Source: an uncultured Micrococcus sp.
GTDB taxonomy: Bacteria; Actinomycetota; Actinomycetes; Actinomycetales; Micrococcaceae
Length of the DNA: 5,063 bases
Direction: 5' to 3'
NCBI GenBank assembly: GCA_946222435.1
Contig: CAMIOJ010000183.1
Span: forward strand, 1 to 5,063
Translations under genes and position numbers: made by a program
Notes under the pieces: generated by a model
Told to the model about the DNA's origin: nothing
Database searches by the model: none
Seen by the model: the letters and a program-made list of their open reading frames with translations, nothing else
Shown: positions 5,016 to 5,063 of the stretch, piece by piece
Layout: every line of letters starts with the position of its first letter
How positions within the stretch are numbered: position 1 is the stretch's first letter

Positions 5016-5047
5016 GCCCCTCCCCTCCTCCGCCGGCCCGCCCCCCC
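5016..5047 (+). promoter_or_regulatory. C-rich, G-poor tract after the GNAT gene (possible Rho-utilisation site)
   Basis: The 32 bases directly after the stop codon are 24 C, 5 G, 3 T and no A, ending in a run of seven C. In a genome where C and G are otherwise balanced, a C-over-G bubble just past a stop codon is what a Rho loading site would look like. There is no hairpin plus T tract here. No start codon or gene is seen in the final 48 bases. Function is inferred from composition and position only. Confidence 0.35.
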
Positions 5048-5063
5048 GACGACGGCCGCGCAC

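Noticed and set aside
4635..5063. Minus-strand open frame running off the right edge
   Set aside because: It is antisense to the small GNAT gene, which has a strong promoter and clear family motifs; the minus translation is Val/Leu/Arg/Gly-rich without motif.

Overview
The window is very GC-rich and is packed with genes whose wobble positions are almost all G or C. Its gene set includes an actinobacterial GlnR, a mycothiol synthase and a MutT1-type NUDIX/phosphatase fusion, which points to a high-GC actinobacterium. The glnR-mshD adjacency and the protein sequences would suit Micrococcaceae (Micrococcus, Kocuria or Arthrobacter relatives). The family-level placement is inference. Mycothiol synthesis makes Actinobacteria close to certain.

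Layout. The left third is on the minus strand. It starts with a FABP-like/nitrobindin protein cut by the window edge (to 640). Next is a 41-codon gene for a single-span membrane peptide (715-840), then a 270-residue, roughly nine-span integral membrane protein of unknown function (864-1676). A 139-bp divergent intergenic region (1677-1815) separates these from the plus-strand genes. Those are glnR (1816-2499), mshD (2525-3442), a NUDIX plus histidine-phosphatase protein like mycobacterial MutT1 (3596-4606) and a short stand-alone GNAT-like protein of the YidJ/NATD1 type (4659-5015). The last 48 bases hold no gene that I can see, but do contain a strikingly C-rich, G-poor stretch.

How the genes fit together. 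GlnR is an orphan nitrogen regulator. MshD makes the low-molecular-weight thiol mycothiol. MutT1-like enzymes clean oxidised nucleotides. Nitrobindins are heme beta-barrels linked to peroxynitrite and nitric oxide chemistry. The neighbourhood therefore leans toward redox and nitrosative stress housekeeping next to a nitrogen regulator. From memory, M. tuberculosis has the same glnR-mshD pair (Rv0818-Rv0819) with an FABP-like gene (Rv0813c) on the opposite strand a few genes away, so the core order looks ancestral. The genes between differ: here there is a polytopic membrane protein and a micropeptide.

Expression signals are visible. glnR has a strong Shine-Dalgarno. In contrast mshD, the small GNAT gene and probably the FABP gene have a -10-like hexamer ending 6-7 bases before the ATG, the arrangement expected for leaderless transcripts. 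I found no mobile element, CRISPR array, tRNA or rRNA. This is an ordinary chromosomal core region, and no wholly new system is evident. The least explained items are the micropeptide and membrane-protein pair divergent from glnR, and the possible absence of ppk between mshD and mutT1.
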